A DNA stretch of 64,000 nucleotides from Fodinibacter sp963707895. GTDB lineage: Bacteria; Actinomycetota; Actinomycetes; Actinomycetales; Dermatophilaceae. Shown here piece after piece: positions 9,500 to 19,111 of this stretch (position 1 is the stretch's first letter; every line of letters begins with the position of its first letter). The notes beneath the pieces were generated by a model. That model saw only the letters and a program-made list of their open reading frames with translations. It searched no databases and was not told the origin of the DNA. Location: assembly GCA_963707895.1 (NCBI GenBank), contig CAVPRS010000010.1:558001-622000 (forward strand). The letters run 5' to 3'. A program made the translations under genes and the position numbers.

Positions 9500-10225
9500 G
9501 TGTCCGACCAGCCCGAGGCCAAGACCGGCCGCATCGCCCAGATCCGCCAGGCCTACAGCGCGATCCACCAGCTCGACCCCCGGCTCCCGTGGTGGATGGC
9601 GGGTGCGGCGCTCCTCGCCGCCGCCGTCGTCATCGGCATCGGCGCCTTCTTCGGCGGGTTCTGGCTCTGGTACAGCGTGCTCATGGCGATCGCGGCGGCC
9701 CTGCTCGCCGCGGTGGTGGTCATGAACCGCCGCGGCAACACGGCGATGTACCGCGCGCTCGAGGGGCAGCCCGGCGCGGCCGGTGCGACCCTCACCGGGC
9801 TGGGCAAGCGTGGCTGGTACGCCGGGCAGGAGCCGGTGGCCATCGACGGCGCCCGCGGCACCCGCCCCAGCGACATGGTCGACGCCGCCATGGTCTTCCG
9901 CGCCCTCGGCCGCCCCGGTGTGGTGCTCATCGGCGAGGGCCCCACCCCCCGCGTCACCAAGCTGCTCAAGCAGGAGGAGAAGAAGGTCGTCCGGGTCGCC
10001 CCGGGCGTTCCGGTGCACCTCTGGGTGGTCGGCGAGGGCGAGGGCCAGGTGCCGATCAAGAAGGTCTCCAGCCGCCTCACCCGGATGCGCCCGGTGCTCA
10101 CCAAGGAGGAGACCTCGGTCGTCAACAAGCGCCTGAAGTCCCTCGGCGGCATGCGTCCCCCGATCCCCAAGGGCATCGACCCGACCCGCGCCCGGGTCGA
10201 CCGCAAGGCGATGCGCGGCAAGTGA
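9500..10225 (+). CDS. DUF4191 family membrane protein
   Basis: 241 aa. Two membrane helices lie at about residues 30-75 (WWMAGAALLAAAVV..., FWLWYSVLMAIAAALL...), followed by a soluble domain with GKRGWYAG, FRALGRPGVVLIGEG and the basic tail PTRARVDRKAMRGK. The family is found next to lipA across Actinobacteria (for example after lipA and before glnA1 in mycobacteria), and the same order holds here. Function is unknown. The basic soluble part should face the cytoplasm. A strong bidirectional hairpin follows the stop. Confidence 0.88.
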   Translation: MSDQPEAKTGRIAQIRQAYSAIHQLDPRLPWWMAGAALLAAAVVIGIGAFFGGFWLWYSVLMAIAAALLAAVVVMNRRGNTAMYRALEGQPGAAGATLTGLGKRGWYAGQEPVAIDGARGTRPSDMVDAAMVFRALGRPGVVLIGEGPTPRVTKLLKQEEKKVVRVAPGVPVHLWVVGEGEGQVPIKKVSSRLTRMRPVLTKEETSVVNKRLKSLGGMRPPIPKGIDPTRARVDRKAMRGK

Positions 10226-10237
10226 CCCGCACCTGAG

Positions 10238-10270
10238 AAGGACCCCGGCCGCCTCGGCGCCGGGGTCCTT
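10238..10270. terminator. Bidirectional terminator hairpin
   Basis: A perfect 12-bp stem (AAGGACCCCGGC at 10238-10249, its complement at 10259-10270) with a 9-nt loop lies between the convergent DUF4191 and RDD genes. A CT-rich stretch follows on the plus strand. Confidence 0.85.
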
Positions 10271-10287
10271 CCTCTCTTCGTCGACCG

Positions 10288-10830
10288 CTACGGACGCACG
10301 ATGCGGGTGCCCGCCGCGACGTCGTGGAACCCGCGACCGTCGCGAGAGGTCAGCACGGCCGGCACGACCAGGCAGAGCAGCACCGTGCGGATGACGACCT
10401 GCAGCGGGAACGCACCCGGCCGCACCTGCCAGACCTGCAGGCCGAACAGGCGGTGGCCCAGGGTCGCCCCGGTGAGCGAGACGAGCAGCAGGTTCTCGAG
10501 CGCGAAGACCCCGACGGGGGCGAGGGCGGCCGGTCCCCCGCCCGTGGTGTCGATGCGCAGCAGGACCACCACGATGACCTGCGCGACGATCCAGTCGACG
10601 AACAGGGCCCCGAAGCGTCGCAGGAAGGTGGGGGTCTCGGGCGTACCGGCGGGGGGCGCGGCCCCGGTGGAGGCGGGCGGCATCCGGGGGTCGGAGGGTG
10701 CGGGGTCGGAGGGTGCGGGGTCGACGGGCGCGGGCACGTCGACACTGTATGCCGGGGCCGCGGGGCCGGGGTCCGCGGCATCGGGCCGCCCGTCGTCGCC
10801 CACGTCCGCCTGTCGAACTGGGCGTCTCAC
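10288..10830 (-). CDS. RDD family membrane protein
   Basis: 180 aa. The first ~65 residues are a Pro/Ala/Asp/Ser-rich cytoplasmic tail with a repeated PAPSDP unit. The RDD domain follows: FLRRFGALFVDW, then hydrophobic helices, LGHRLFGLQVW, and FHDVAAGTRIV near the C terminus. The domain's Arg/Asp residues are visible (R in LRRF, D in FVDW). Some RDD proteins act as ion antiporters, but most have no known function. It is transcribed divergently from glnA, and the GlnR-type box lies between the two starts, so it might be co-regulated; that is inference. Confidence 0.88.
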   Translation of the reverse strand: MRRPVRQADVGDDGRPDAADPGPAAPAYSVDVPAPVDPAPSDPAPSDPRMPPASTGAAPPAGTPETPTFLRRFGALFVDWIVAQVIVVVLLRIDTTGGGPAALAPVGVFALENLLLVSLTGATLGHRLFGLQVWQVRPGAFPLQVVIRTVLLCLVVPAVLTSRDGRGFHDVAAGTRIVRP

Positions 10831-10850
10831 GAATTGATACGGTGGGCCGC

Positions 10851-10888
10851 GTTACACCGGCGAAACACACGGGTCACGGTCGGGAAAC
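10851..10888. promoter_or_regulatory. GlnR-type nitrogen operator upstream of glnA
   Basis: The sequence reads GTTAC-n6-GAAAC-n6-GTCAC-n6-GAAAC with exact 6-nt spacers: blocks at 10851, 10862, 10873 and 10884. This matches the published actinobacterial GlnR consensus (gTnAc-n6-GaAAc repeated) at every conserved position. It is 79 bp upstream of the glnA start and 21 bp from the divergent RDD gene start. Confidence 0.9.
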
Positions 10889-10966
10889 GGCCTCTCCCTA
10901 GTGTCGTGCCAAGCCCGAGGGCTGGCTCCCCCCTTAGCCCCTTGTCCCGAACCAGGAGGTTCATTC

Positions 10967-12421
<1,455 letters not shown>

Positions 12422-12505
12422 TCGTCGGATGTCGTCCGCCCTGCGCCGTCGCCGGATCACCCGCGGCCCGGTCGGCAGGTAGTACGCAACCGCGTCGGAG
12501 AGACA

Positions 12506-12538
12506 GAGTCCGCCCGTGCTGTCAGCACGGGCGGACTC
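12506..12538 (+). terminator. Terminator after glnA
   Basis: Nearly perfect 16-nt arms (GAGTCCGCCCGTGCTG at 12506-12521, complement at 12523-12538) leave a tight 3-nt loop. The hairpin is ~85 nt after the glnA stop and is followed by GTCTGTTG. Confidence 0.85.
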
Positions 12539-12962
12539 GTCTGTTGCGGACGCGCTTTCTCATGGTTCTCTCAGGAGGAGAGCCGGCAGTCCGACCGGTC
12601 AGAGCACTGCTCTGGGGAGCTCCGTCGAGGGGACACTGCACGGCGGAGCAGGCCCCCAGGGTGTCCGCAGATGGTCATGGACGGACACCGGCGCAACGGA
12701 TGGTCATGGGCCTATACCCCTGCGGCTCAACGATTTTCACCGTGCGAGGGAACCTCGGGAAGGACGTCGACGGCTGACCGACGCGACCGACCCGGATCGT
12801 CCCCTGTCGACTGATCCGGCTCGGCCGGCTCGGCATCCCGGACGGGTTCGGACGGACCTGCCGGCGCTCCCGGATGGCGCGTTCCCCGGAGTTGGTCGGA
12901 CGACACACCGCGGCGGTTGCGAAAACCGGGACAGGCGCACGTGGGCCTCGCATACTCGGCGT
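12539..12962. other. Gene-poor interval before the ECF sigma operon
   Basis: About 420 bp without a convincing gene. A 72-codon ATG frame starts at 12562 but has no family resemblance. An 11-bp direct repeat (GATGGTCATGG) occurs at 12670 and 12699. Near 12711 is CTATACCC. Just before the sigma gene, GGGACA and CATACT are spaced by 17 nt and could be its promoter, placing the RNA start at or next to the GTG codon. Confidence 0.4.
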
Positions 12963-13541
12963 GTGATCGGCGACGATTTCGCCCGGATTCTCGACCGCGC
13001 ACAGCACGGCGACGAGTCCGCCTTCACCGCGCTCTGGCGAGACCTCAACCCCGCCCTGCTGCGCTACCTGGTCGTGACCGGTGAGCCTGCCGACGACGTC
13101 GCCTCCGAGACGTGGGCGACCGTGGTCAAGGGGCTGGCGCGCTTCAGCGGGGACGAGAACGCATGGCGCGCCTGGGTGTTCACCACGGCTCGGCGACGTG
13201 CCGTGGATGCCGGGCGCAAGCGCGTACGCACCATCGCGCACGACCGCTCGTGGCAGCCGTGGGATGCCTTCGGCACGCAAGCACGGGACCCGGCGGACCT
13301 GATGGTGCAGCGGATCGACACCGACGCCGCCCTGGCCTGGGTCGCGCAGCTCAGCCCGTTGCAGGCCGAGGTCGTCATGCTCCGCGTGGTCGGCGGCCTC
13401 CCGGTCGAGGAGGTGGCCCGGGTGGTCGGGCGCAGTCCGGGGGCGGTACGTGTCGCCCACCACAGGGGCCTGAGCCGCCTCCGCGAACTCTTGGCGGCGA
13501 GGGGTGTAACGCACTCCGGCGCAGCGGCGCTTTACCCATGA
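12963..13541 (+). CDS. ECF-type RNA polymerase sigma factor
   Basis: 192 aa from the GTG at 12963, with no Shine-Dalgarno sequence, so the message may be leaderless. Region 2 runs from about residue 12 (AQHGDESAFTALW) through EWA-like SETWATVVKGL; region 4 has LSPLQAEVVMLRVVGGLPVEEVA and a helix-turn-helix ending GAVRVAHHRGLSRLR. There is no sigma region 1.1 or 3, as expected for ECF factors. The next gene starts 1 bp after the stop and encodes a single-pass membrane protein, the usual arrangement for an anti-sigma partner. The TadE/TadG-like genes in the same operon may be part of its regulon; that is inference. Confidence 0.92.
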   Translation: MIGDDFARILDRAQHGDESAFTALWRDLNPALLRYLVVTGEPADDVASETWATVVKGLARFSGDENAWRAWVFTTARRRAVDAGRKRVRTIAHDRSWQPWDAFGTQARDPADLMVQRIDTDAALAWVAQLSPLQAEVVMLRVVGGLPVEEVARVVGRSPGAVRVAHHRGLSRLRELLAARGVTHSGAAALYP

Positions 13542-13542
13542 C

Positions 13543-14442
13543 ATGAGAGCTGTGACGTGGCGAGGCTTCCAGGGGTGGCGTTCCGATGACGGGGACGCCA
13601 CCCTCGACGTCGTGCCCGGCGACCCGGCCGATCCCGCCGTCGAGGAGCTGCTGGCGTCGCTGGATGCCGAGGCACGTCCCCACGAGCTAGAAGGCATGGC
13701 CGAGCCGCTGACGGCCTACCGCGCTGCCTTCGCCGGACGACGCTCGCTCGTCCCCGCGACGGCGAGGAGCGGCCTGGTGCTCACCGGGCTGCTCGGCGCG
13801 AAGGCGGCCGCCGCTGTCGGCGGAGTCGCGCTCGGCCTGGCCGCGACTGCCATGGCCGTCGCCGTCAACCTGCCCGACACCACCGCCGACCGGACAACCG
13901 AGTCGCCGGCGGCCGCGGGCACCTCGGCCGCGCATCACGCCACCGACGGCACCCCCGCGGGGCCGGACTCGGCAGGGGCAGCGGCCTACGGCCTGTGCAC
14001 CGCGTGGTCGAACCACCAGCGAACCGGCAACACCTCCCCCATGGACTCCGTGGCGATGCGAAACCTCTCCGAGGCCGCCGGTGGGGAAGGGAAGATCGCC
14101 GCCTACTGCGCAGCCGTGCCGGATCCCGGCAAGGGTCAGAAGACCCCCAAGCCCGGCAAGGCGAAGGCCACGCCCGGCCAGAGCCAGCGCGACAAGGACC
14201 GCGACACGGGCAAGAACACCGATCACGTGCCCGGCACGACGCGGAAGCCGACGGCCAAGCCGACGACCAAGGCGACCGCGAAACCGACGACCAAGCCGAC
14301 CGCGAAACCGAGTACCAAGCCGACCGCCAAGCCGACGACGAAGCCGACCGCGAAGCCGAAGTCATCGTCATCGTCGTCGCGGACCGCCCCGGCGCCCAAG
14401 ACCGCAGCACCCGCAGGGACCCCGACGAGCAAAGGACCCTGA
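13543..14442 (+). CDS. Single-pass membrane protein with KPT-repeat tail, possible anti-sigma partner
   Basis: 299 aa. Residues 1-75 are a soluble acidic/polar region that would face the cytoplasm. A membrane segment spans about 77-110. Outside is an Ala/Thr/Ser-rich stretch, a small domain with two Cys (YGLCTAW, AAYCAAV), then a basic low-complexity tail built from KPTTKPTAK-type units (about residues 225-270) and a run of Ser. No zinc-finger HxxxCxxC motif is present, so if it is an anti-sigma factor it is not of the ZAS type. Position directly after the sigma gene is the main argument. The KPT tail suggests cell-wall contact. Function is not established. Confidence 0.7.
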   Translation: MRAVTWRGFQGWRSDDGDATLDVVPGDPADPAVEELLASLDAEARPHELEGMAEPLTAYRAAFAGRRSLVPATARSGLVLTGLLGAKAAAAVGGVALGLAATAMAVAVNLPDTTADRTTESPAAAGTSAAHHATDGTPAGPDSAGAAAYGLCTAWSNHQRTGNTSPMDSVAMRNLSEAAGGEGKIAAYCAAVPDPGKGQKTPKPGKAKATPGQSQRDKDRDTGKNTDHVPGTTRKPTAKPTTKATAKPTTKPTAKPSTKPTAKPTTKPTAKPKSSSSSSRTAPAPKTAAPAGTPTSKGP

Positions 14443-14897
14443 TGCTTCCTCGCCAGTCACGTCGTGAGCGTGGTGCGGCCGCCGTGGAGATGGCCCTGAT
14501 CCTGCCCCTGCTCCTCCTCATCGTGGGGGGCATCATCGACTTCGGTCGGTTCTTCTACACCCAGAACATCGTGGTCAACGCCGCGCGCGAGGGTGCCCGG
14601 AGCCGGGCCATGGGTTACACGATCGCCGACTCGGACATCCGGATCAGCCAGTCGCTCACCGGGATCCAGGGTGGGGCGAACACCAACTCCTACTGGCTGG
14701 TCCAGGGTTCGGCCAACACCCTGACAGCCAGCGGCGAGTGCCCGGCGACGTCACCGGGACCGCTGGACCGGCAGCGGGTGACCGTGACCGTGAGCGGGTT
14801 CAACTACATCGTCCTGGGACCCGTGTCCCGGCTGTTCGGTGGGTTGCTGACCCCACCGGTCCCCGCTGGAACGTCTGAGATGAGGTGCTCAGGATGA
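14442..14897 (+). CDS. TadE-like pilin-related protein
   Basis: 151 aa; the ATG at 14442 overlaps the preceding TGA by one base. After a short basic start (RRERGAAAVEMA) comes one hydrophobic helix (ALILPLLLLIVGG) and FGRFFYTQNIVVNAAREGAR, the classical TadE pattern in which a Gly precedes a Glu at position +5. TadE-like pseudopilins are processed by a prepilin peptidase and act in Flp/Tad pilus or surface assembly. The rest of the Tad machinery (TadA, TadB/C, TadV) is not in this window. It overlaps the TadG-like gene by ATGA. Confidence 0.88.
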   Translation: MLPRQSRRERGAAAVEMALILPLLLLIVGGIIDFGRFFYTQNIVVNAAREGARSRAMGYTIADSDIRISQSLTGIQGGANTNSYWLVQGSANTLTASGECPATSPGPLDRQRVTVTVSGFNYIVLGPVSRLFGGLLTPPVPAGTSEMRCSG

Positions 14898-16150
14898 GCG
14901 CGAGCCGCCCACGTCGTCGCGAGCACGGTGCGGTCGTCACCGTCGTCGCGGTTCTGCTCGCCGGTGGTGTGCTGCTGGGGTTCCTCGCGCTCTCCCTCGA
15001 CGTCGGCCAGATCCTGGTCGAGAAGCGCCAGCTGCAGAACTCGGCCGACGCGGCCGCCGTGTCGCTGGCCCAGTCGTGCGGTCGCAACAACTGCGTCGCC
15101 GGCGCCGACTCGCTGGCCAACCTGGTCGACAACAACGCCAACGACAAGGTCTCCGGCATCCAGTCGCAGTGCGCGACCAACATGCCGGGCAGCACGCTGC
15201 CGGCGTGCGGCAGCGCCTCCGGCACGTGGGCCGACTGCTCGCCGCTGCCGCCGGCGCTGGCCGCGATGACCGGCCTGCCCTACGTCGAGGTCCGCACCCG
15301 CACCCAGACCGCGAACGGCGCCGGGCGCAACAACTTCATGCAGAACTGGATCGCCGGGTTGAACGGCAACTCCACGACCAGCTCCGCCGGTGCCTGTGCC
15401 CGCGCCGCCGTCGGCACCCCCGCGGACCTGGACAGCGAGCTGCCGATCACCTTCTCGGGCTGCGACTGGCAGCGCGCCACCGGTGGCACCACCGGCGGCG
15501 GTGGCGGGTCCTACTACCCCTCACCGGTGTACAACGGCTCCAACGCCGTCGGCTACGGCGGCGCCGGTCAGCCGCCCTGGCCGACCGCCGCCGCGGCTCC
15601 CCCCGCCATGCTCCAGGGTCAGGAGGTCATCCTGTTCACACAGGACAGCGGGGCGCTGGCGGCCCCCTGTGCCAACTGGAACGGTCACGCCCTGCCTGGT
15701 GGCTTCGGCACCCTGGAGACCACTTCCAACCCGTGCAAGTTCGTGGACTACCCGTTCCACTGGATGCACTCCGATACGGGCAACAACGTCTCGTGCGACC
15801 TGAGCGCCCTGGTCGGCAAGGTCATCAACATCCCGATCTTCGACTGCACCAACACCACGGCCCCCGGCCAGGAGCCCCCGGTCAACGGGTGCACCACCGG
15901 CAACGGCAACAACGGCTACTTCCACCGCGCCGGGTACGGGCAGTTCTACCTGAGCGGCTACGCCATCAACGTCAGCGGCGGCATCCCGAACAAGGTCAAG
16001 AGCCTCGTGAGCAACCAGTTCCCCTGCAGCAATGGTGACCGCTGCCTCTCCGGCTGGTTCCTCAAGGGCGAGCTCACCTCCCAGGCCATCTCCGGCCCAC
16101 CCAGCGGCGGCGGCAACTTCGGCACCTACGCCGTCGTCCCCGCCGGCTGA
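14894..16150 (+). CDS. TadG-like surface protein
   Basis: 418 aa from the ATG at 14894, which overlaps the upstream TGA. The N terminus REHGAVVTVVAVLLAGGVLLGFLALSLDVG matches the TadE/TadG-like helix, followed by VEKRQLQNSADAAAVSLAQSC, a strong TadG signature. The large extracellular part is rich in Gly, Asn, Ser and Cys (a dozen or more Cys, probably disulfide-bonded) and has a Gly-rich patch near residue 205. No von Willebrand A domain is obvious. It is the last gene of the sigma-operon; about 70 bp later an unrelated gene begins. Confidence 0.85.
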   Translation: MSASRPRRREHGAVVTVVAVLLAGGVLLGFLALSLDVGQILVEKRQLQNSADAAAVSLAQSCGRNNCVAGADSLANLVDNNANDKVSGIQSQCATNMPGSTLPACGSASGTWADCSPLPPALAAMTGLPYVEVRTRTQTANGAGRNNFMQNWIAGLNGNSTTSSAGACARAAVGTPADLDSELPITFSGCDWQRATGGTTGGGGGSYYPSPVYNGSNAVGYGGAGQPPWPTAAAAPPAMLQGQEVILFTQDSGALAAPCANWNGHALPGGFGTLETTSNPCKFVDYPFHWMHSDTGNNVSCDLSALVGKVINIPIFDCTNTTAPGQEPPVNGCTTGNGNNGYFHRAGYGQFYLSGYAINVSGGIPNKVKSLVSNQFPCSNGDRCLSGWFLKGELTSQAISGPPSGGGNFGTYAVVPAG

Positions 16151-16224
16151 GGAGCCGGCTCGCACCTGGGCGGGCACGGGGAGAGCACGTGTGCCCGTCC
16201 TGCGTCGTCGCCTAGCCTCACCCC

Positions 16225-16869
16225 ATGGGTTCCGACCCCCGTCGCCTCGACGGGCTGCGTGCCGACGAGCAGGTCGCCGCCCGTCTCGTCGAGCGCGCGA
16301 CGGGTGCCACGGCGCGAGCACACGACGTCGGCCGGCGCCAGGGTGCCTACGACGTGCACCTCACCTACCCGGGCGGCCGCACGGGTGCCCTCGAGGTCAC
16401 CACCCACGCCGGCGCCGCCTCGCGCCGCGGCCTGGTGCTCCTGGGTCGCGACCGGCTGGCCCTGACCGACCCCGGGCACCGGGTTCGCCGCTCGCCGGCC
16501 GGTCTGCCCGACGGCGGTGGCGACCACACGGCATCCGAGGGCGTCGGTGAGGGGGCGGAGCCGGACCCCACCCTGCGGTCACTGCCGGATGCCGTGACCC
16601 GGCTGCTCGCCGAGCCCCACGTCGCGCGCCGGGCGGCCAAGGTGGCGAGCGCCGGCAGGGTCGACGAGCGTCATCTCTTCGTGGGTCTGGCCGAGGGCGG
16701 CTTGCCACCGGCCCTGTACCGGCGGCTGAGCGACCCGGTGGGCGTCCTTCCCGATGACCCGCCGCGGGCGCCCGAAGGCCTCACCCACCTCTGGCTGAGC
16801 ACCGAGTGGCGCGGCTCTCCCCTGCTGCGCTGGCAGCGCGACGAGGGGTGGCGCGCCTACCGGGTGTGA
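16225..16869 (+). CDS. Conserved hypothetical protein
   Basis: 214 aa starting at ATG 16225. I do not recognise a family. The segment GAYDVHLTYPGGRTGALEVTT has the D-xn-(E)xT spacing seen in restriction-endonuclease-like (PD-(D/E)XK) folds, but one motif is not proof. The second half includes LTHLWLSTEWRGSPLLRWQRDEGW, rich in Trp. No signal peptide or membrane helix is visible. It is convergent with the Gly-rich gene, with stops about 12 bp apart once that gene's frame is corrected. Confidence 0.6.
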   Translation: MGSDPRRLDGLRADEQVAARLVERATGATARAHDVGRRQGAYDVHLTYPGGRTGALEVTTHAGAASRRGLVLLGRDRLALTDPGHRVRRSPAGLPDGGGDHTASEGVGEGAEPDPTLRSLPDAVTRLLAEPHVARRAAKVASAGRVDERHLFVGLAEGGLPPALYRRLSDPVGVLPDDPPRAPEGLTHLWLSTEWRGSPLLRWQRDEGWRAYRV

Positions 16870-16881
16870 CGGCGCCCGAGC

Positions 16882-17602
16882 TCAGAAGCCCCCGAAGTCG
16901 CCACCACCGAAGTCCCCCACCGAAGTCCCCTCCACCGCCGCCCCAGTCGCCGCCGCCACCGAAGTCCCCTCCGGAGTCGGTGCCACCGGTGTCGGCCGCG
17001 TAGCCGGAGTCGCCCGAGGACACATCGCCACCGGCGTCGGTGCCGCCGTCGCTCGAGCCGCCCGAGTCACCGGAGTCGCTCCCGGTGTCGCCGGTGTCCC
17101 CGGCCTCCTGCGCCTCGGGACTCTGGTCGTAGCCGTCGAACAGCATGTCGGCCACCGCCGAGCCGATGACGACGCCGGCGATGGTCCCCATCATCGAACC
17201 GGCGAACATGCCACCCATGCCCGTGCCGCCCCCGAAGGAGCCGCGCGAGAAGGTGTTCTGCAGGGTTCCGGGCTGGCGCATCTCGGCGCGGGTGGCGGCG
17301 CGGGCCAGGTCGGCGGGCTCGGTCGACGTGCCCGCCTCCCCCGGTGCGGCGGTCGACAGCTCGCGCAGCACCTGCTGGCGCTGCTCGGGGGTCAGCTGGG
17401 CGAAGGCCTCGGCATGCAGCGCCTCGAGCTGCTCGGGTGGCGCGGTGCGCAGCAGGTAGCGGTAGCGGGCCACGGCCCGCTCGTCCTCGCTCGCACCCGG
17501 ACGGGGCGGCGTCGGCGAGGCGGATGCCGGGCGGCCTGCGGCAGGTGCCTGACGTTGCTGCTCGGTCGGTGTGCGGCCCAGCAGGCGGTCGAGAAAGCCC
17601 AT
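16882..17602 (-). CDS. Gly/Asp-rich-tailed hypothetical protein, apparent frameshift near its end
   Basis: About 239 aa if corrected. It begins GFLDRLLGRTP, a short amphipathic start, then a helical domain with RYRYLLRTAPPEQLEAL and QLTPEQRQQVL (about residues 45-85), a membrane-like Gly-rich stretch (MFAGSMMGTIAGVVIGSAVADML), and a tail of Asp/Gly/Ser with repeated GGGDFGG units. As written, the frame runs through a 5-G run (16914-16918 on this strand) into a basic Arg-rich tail that would overlap the convergent gene. Removing one G gives a tail ending GDFGGF-stop at 16882. Function is unknown. Confidence 0.65.
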
Positions 17603-17715
17603 CGTGTCGATCCCCTCGTCGTGCGACCCCGCGCGGGAGGGCCGTCACTGGTCCAACGGTGACACCTCACCGGGGGGTTCCGGGGCCAACGGGTCGAGTG
17701 CGCGAGAATCGGCGC

Positions 17716-18345
17716 ATGACGACCGACCGCGACACCCTCACCGCCGAGCTGATCGACGCAGGCCGCCACCTCGTGGAGCGTGGGCTGGTGCAGGCGAGCG
17801 GTGGCAACCTGTCGGTGCGCCTGCCCGGCACCGACCGGTTCCTCGTGACCGGCTCGGGCACCTGGCTCGACCGGCTCAGCCCCGAGGACTTCGCCGAGCT
17901 GACCCTCGACGGCGAGCACGTCGGCGGCGCCGAGCGGCCGTCAGTGGAGTGGAAGCTGCACCAGGGCACCTACGCCGTGCGCCCCGACATCGGGTCGGTG
18001 GTGCACCTGCACCCGCAGCACGTGCTGCTCGTCGACATGCTCGGCGCGCCGCTGCGCTTCACCACCCTCGACCACCAGTACTACCTGGGCAGCGCAGGGC
18101 GGGTCCCGTTCCACCCGTCGGGGTCGCAGGAGATCGCCGACGCCGCTGCCGAGGCGGCCCGCGACCACGACGCCGTGGTGCTGGCCCACCACGGCTGCTC
18201 GACGCTCGGCGACACCGTGTCGATGGCGCTGCGCCGGGCGCTCAACCTCGAGGAGGCCGCGACCATGACCTACCGGCTGCTGCTCGCCGGCGACCGCACC
18301 TCGGACTTCCCGGCGCGCTGGAAGGGCAACATCATCAGCGTGTGA
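17716..18345 (+). CDS. Class II aldolase/adducin family protein
   Basis: 209 aa from ATG 17716. These zinc enzymes cleave sugar phosphates such as fuculose-1-phosphate into DHAP plus an aldehyde, or act as methylthioribulose-1-phosphate dehydratase (MtnB). Visible are GGNLSVR, the phosphate-binding LVTGSGTW, the acidic catalytic region around SVEWKLH, metal-binding HLHPQH (about residues 96-101), and AHHGC. Substrate cannot be read from sequence. An MtnA-type isomerase gene lies 1.5 kb away on the opposite strand, so a role in methylthioribose or deoxyribose phosphate breakdown is plausible. Confidence 0.88.
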   Translation: MTTDRDTLTAELIDAGRHLVERGLVQASGGNLSVRLPGTDRFLVTGSGTWLDRLSPEDFAELTLDGEHVGGAERPSVEWKLHQGTYAVRPDIGSVVHLHPQHVLLVDMLGAPLRFTTLDHQYYLGSAGRVPFHPSGSQEIADAAAEAARDHDAVVLAHHGCSTLGDTVSMALRRALNLEEAATMTYRLLLAGDRTSDFPARWKGNIISV

Positions 18346-19111
18346 GTGCCAGGCTCCCGAGGGCGACCAGCCACGAGACGAACGACCCGACGAGGAAGTA
18401 CTCGGTGACGGCGTCGATGCCCACGCCGTCGACGCTCGTGCTGTCGTCGCGCTTGGCCTGCAGCTCGGGGAAGCGGATCAGCCCCTTGGCGGCGATCACC
18501 AGCCCGGCCGCGGTGAGCTGGCCGGCGAGGCCCAGACCGAGGATGAGGACACGCTCCATGGGGCCGAGGAGGCGGCCACCACGCAGCTGGTCGGAGGGCT
18601 GCGGCTCGCTGCCGGCATCGAGCGGGAGCACCGGTCGCATCGCCCCGACGCCCAGGAGCACGAGGCGGACCACGACGTTGGCGGTGGCGAGGTTGACCAG
18701 GAGCAGCCCGACGACGAGCAGCACGTGGGCGGGTGCGGCGCCCGGCCCGACGAGGGGCAGGTCGGCCCACTCCAACCAGTGGCCGAGCGGCCCGGCGGCC
18801 GTGGACGCCCAGCCGCTGAGCGCGACCAACCAGACCGCGCCGGCGGCCAAGGAGGCGAGGGCGGGCCAGTGGCCACGGCCCGTGGCGGCCGACTCGGACG
18901 ACAGCCGCACCCAGAGCACCAGCGGCACGAGGGAGGCGGCCAGGACGACGAGGTCGACGGGTGCGGTGAGGGCGGACAGCACGGCGAGCACGGCGACCGC
19001 CGCGGCGCCGGACGCCATGGCCGCGCGCTGCGCGGTGACCCCCTGGCCGGCGCCGGCACGCACGAGGTCGGCGAGGCCGACCCCGACCAGCCAGACGGCC
19101 AGCCAGCTCAC
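18335..19111 (-). CDS. Polytopic membrane protein partnered with SatD
   Basis: 258 aa with about seven hydrophobic segments. The C-terminal part (LLGPMERVLILGLGLAGQLTAAGLVIAAKGLIRFPEL ... EYFLVGSFVSWLVAL) resembles the C-terminal region of DUF3307-type proteins that sit beside SatD genes. It overlaps the satD-like gene upstream by 4 nt (ATGA), so the two are translationally coupled. Its 3' end overlaps the convergent aldolase gene by 11 bp. Streptococcal sat operons have been tied to acid tolerance and secretion, but the biochemical role is unknown. Confidence 0.72.
   Translation of the reverse strand: MSWLAVWLVGVGLADLVRAGAGQGVTAQRAAMASGAAAVAVLAVLSALTAPVDLVVLAASLVPLVLWVRLSSESAATGRGHWPALASLAAGAVWLVALSGWASTAAGPLGHWLEWADLPLVGPGAAPAHVLLVVGLLLVNLATANVVVRLVLLGVGAMRPVLPLDAGSEPQPSDQLRGGRLLGPMERVLILGLGLAGQLTAAGLVIAAKGLIRFPELQAKRDDSTSVDGVGIDAVTEYFLVGSFVSWLVALGSLALTR

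Noticed and set aside
12675..13697. 340-codon minus-strand frame over the sigma gene
   Set aside because: Overlaps the ECF sigma gene and its promoter region; no family resemblance.
16225..16869. Restriction-endonuclease-like nuclease assignment
   Set aside because: Only one short D...E-x-T pattern fits; neighbours give no restriction-modification context, so it is left as hypothetical.
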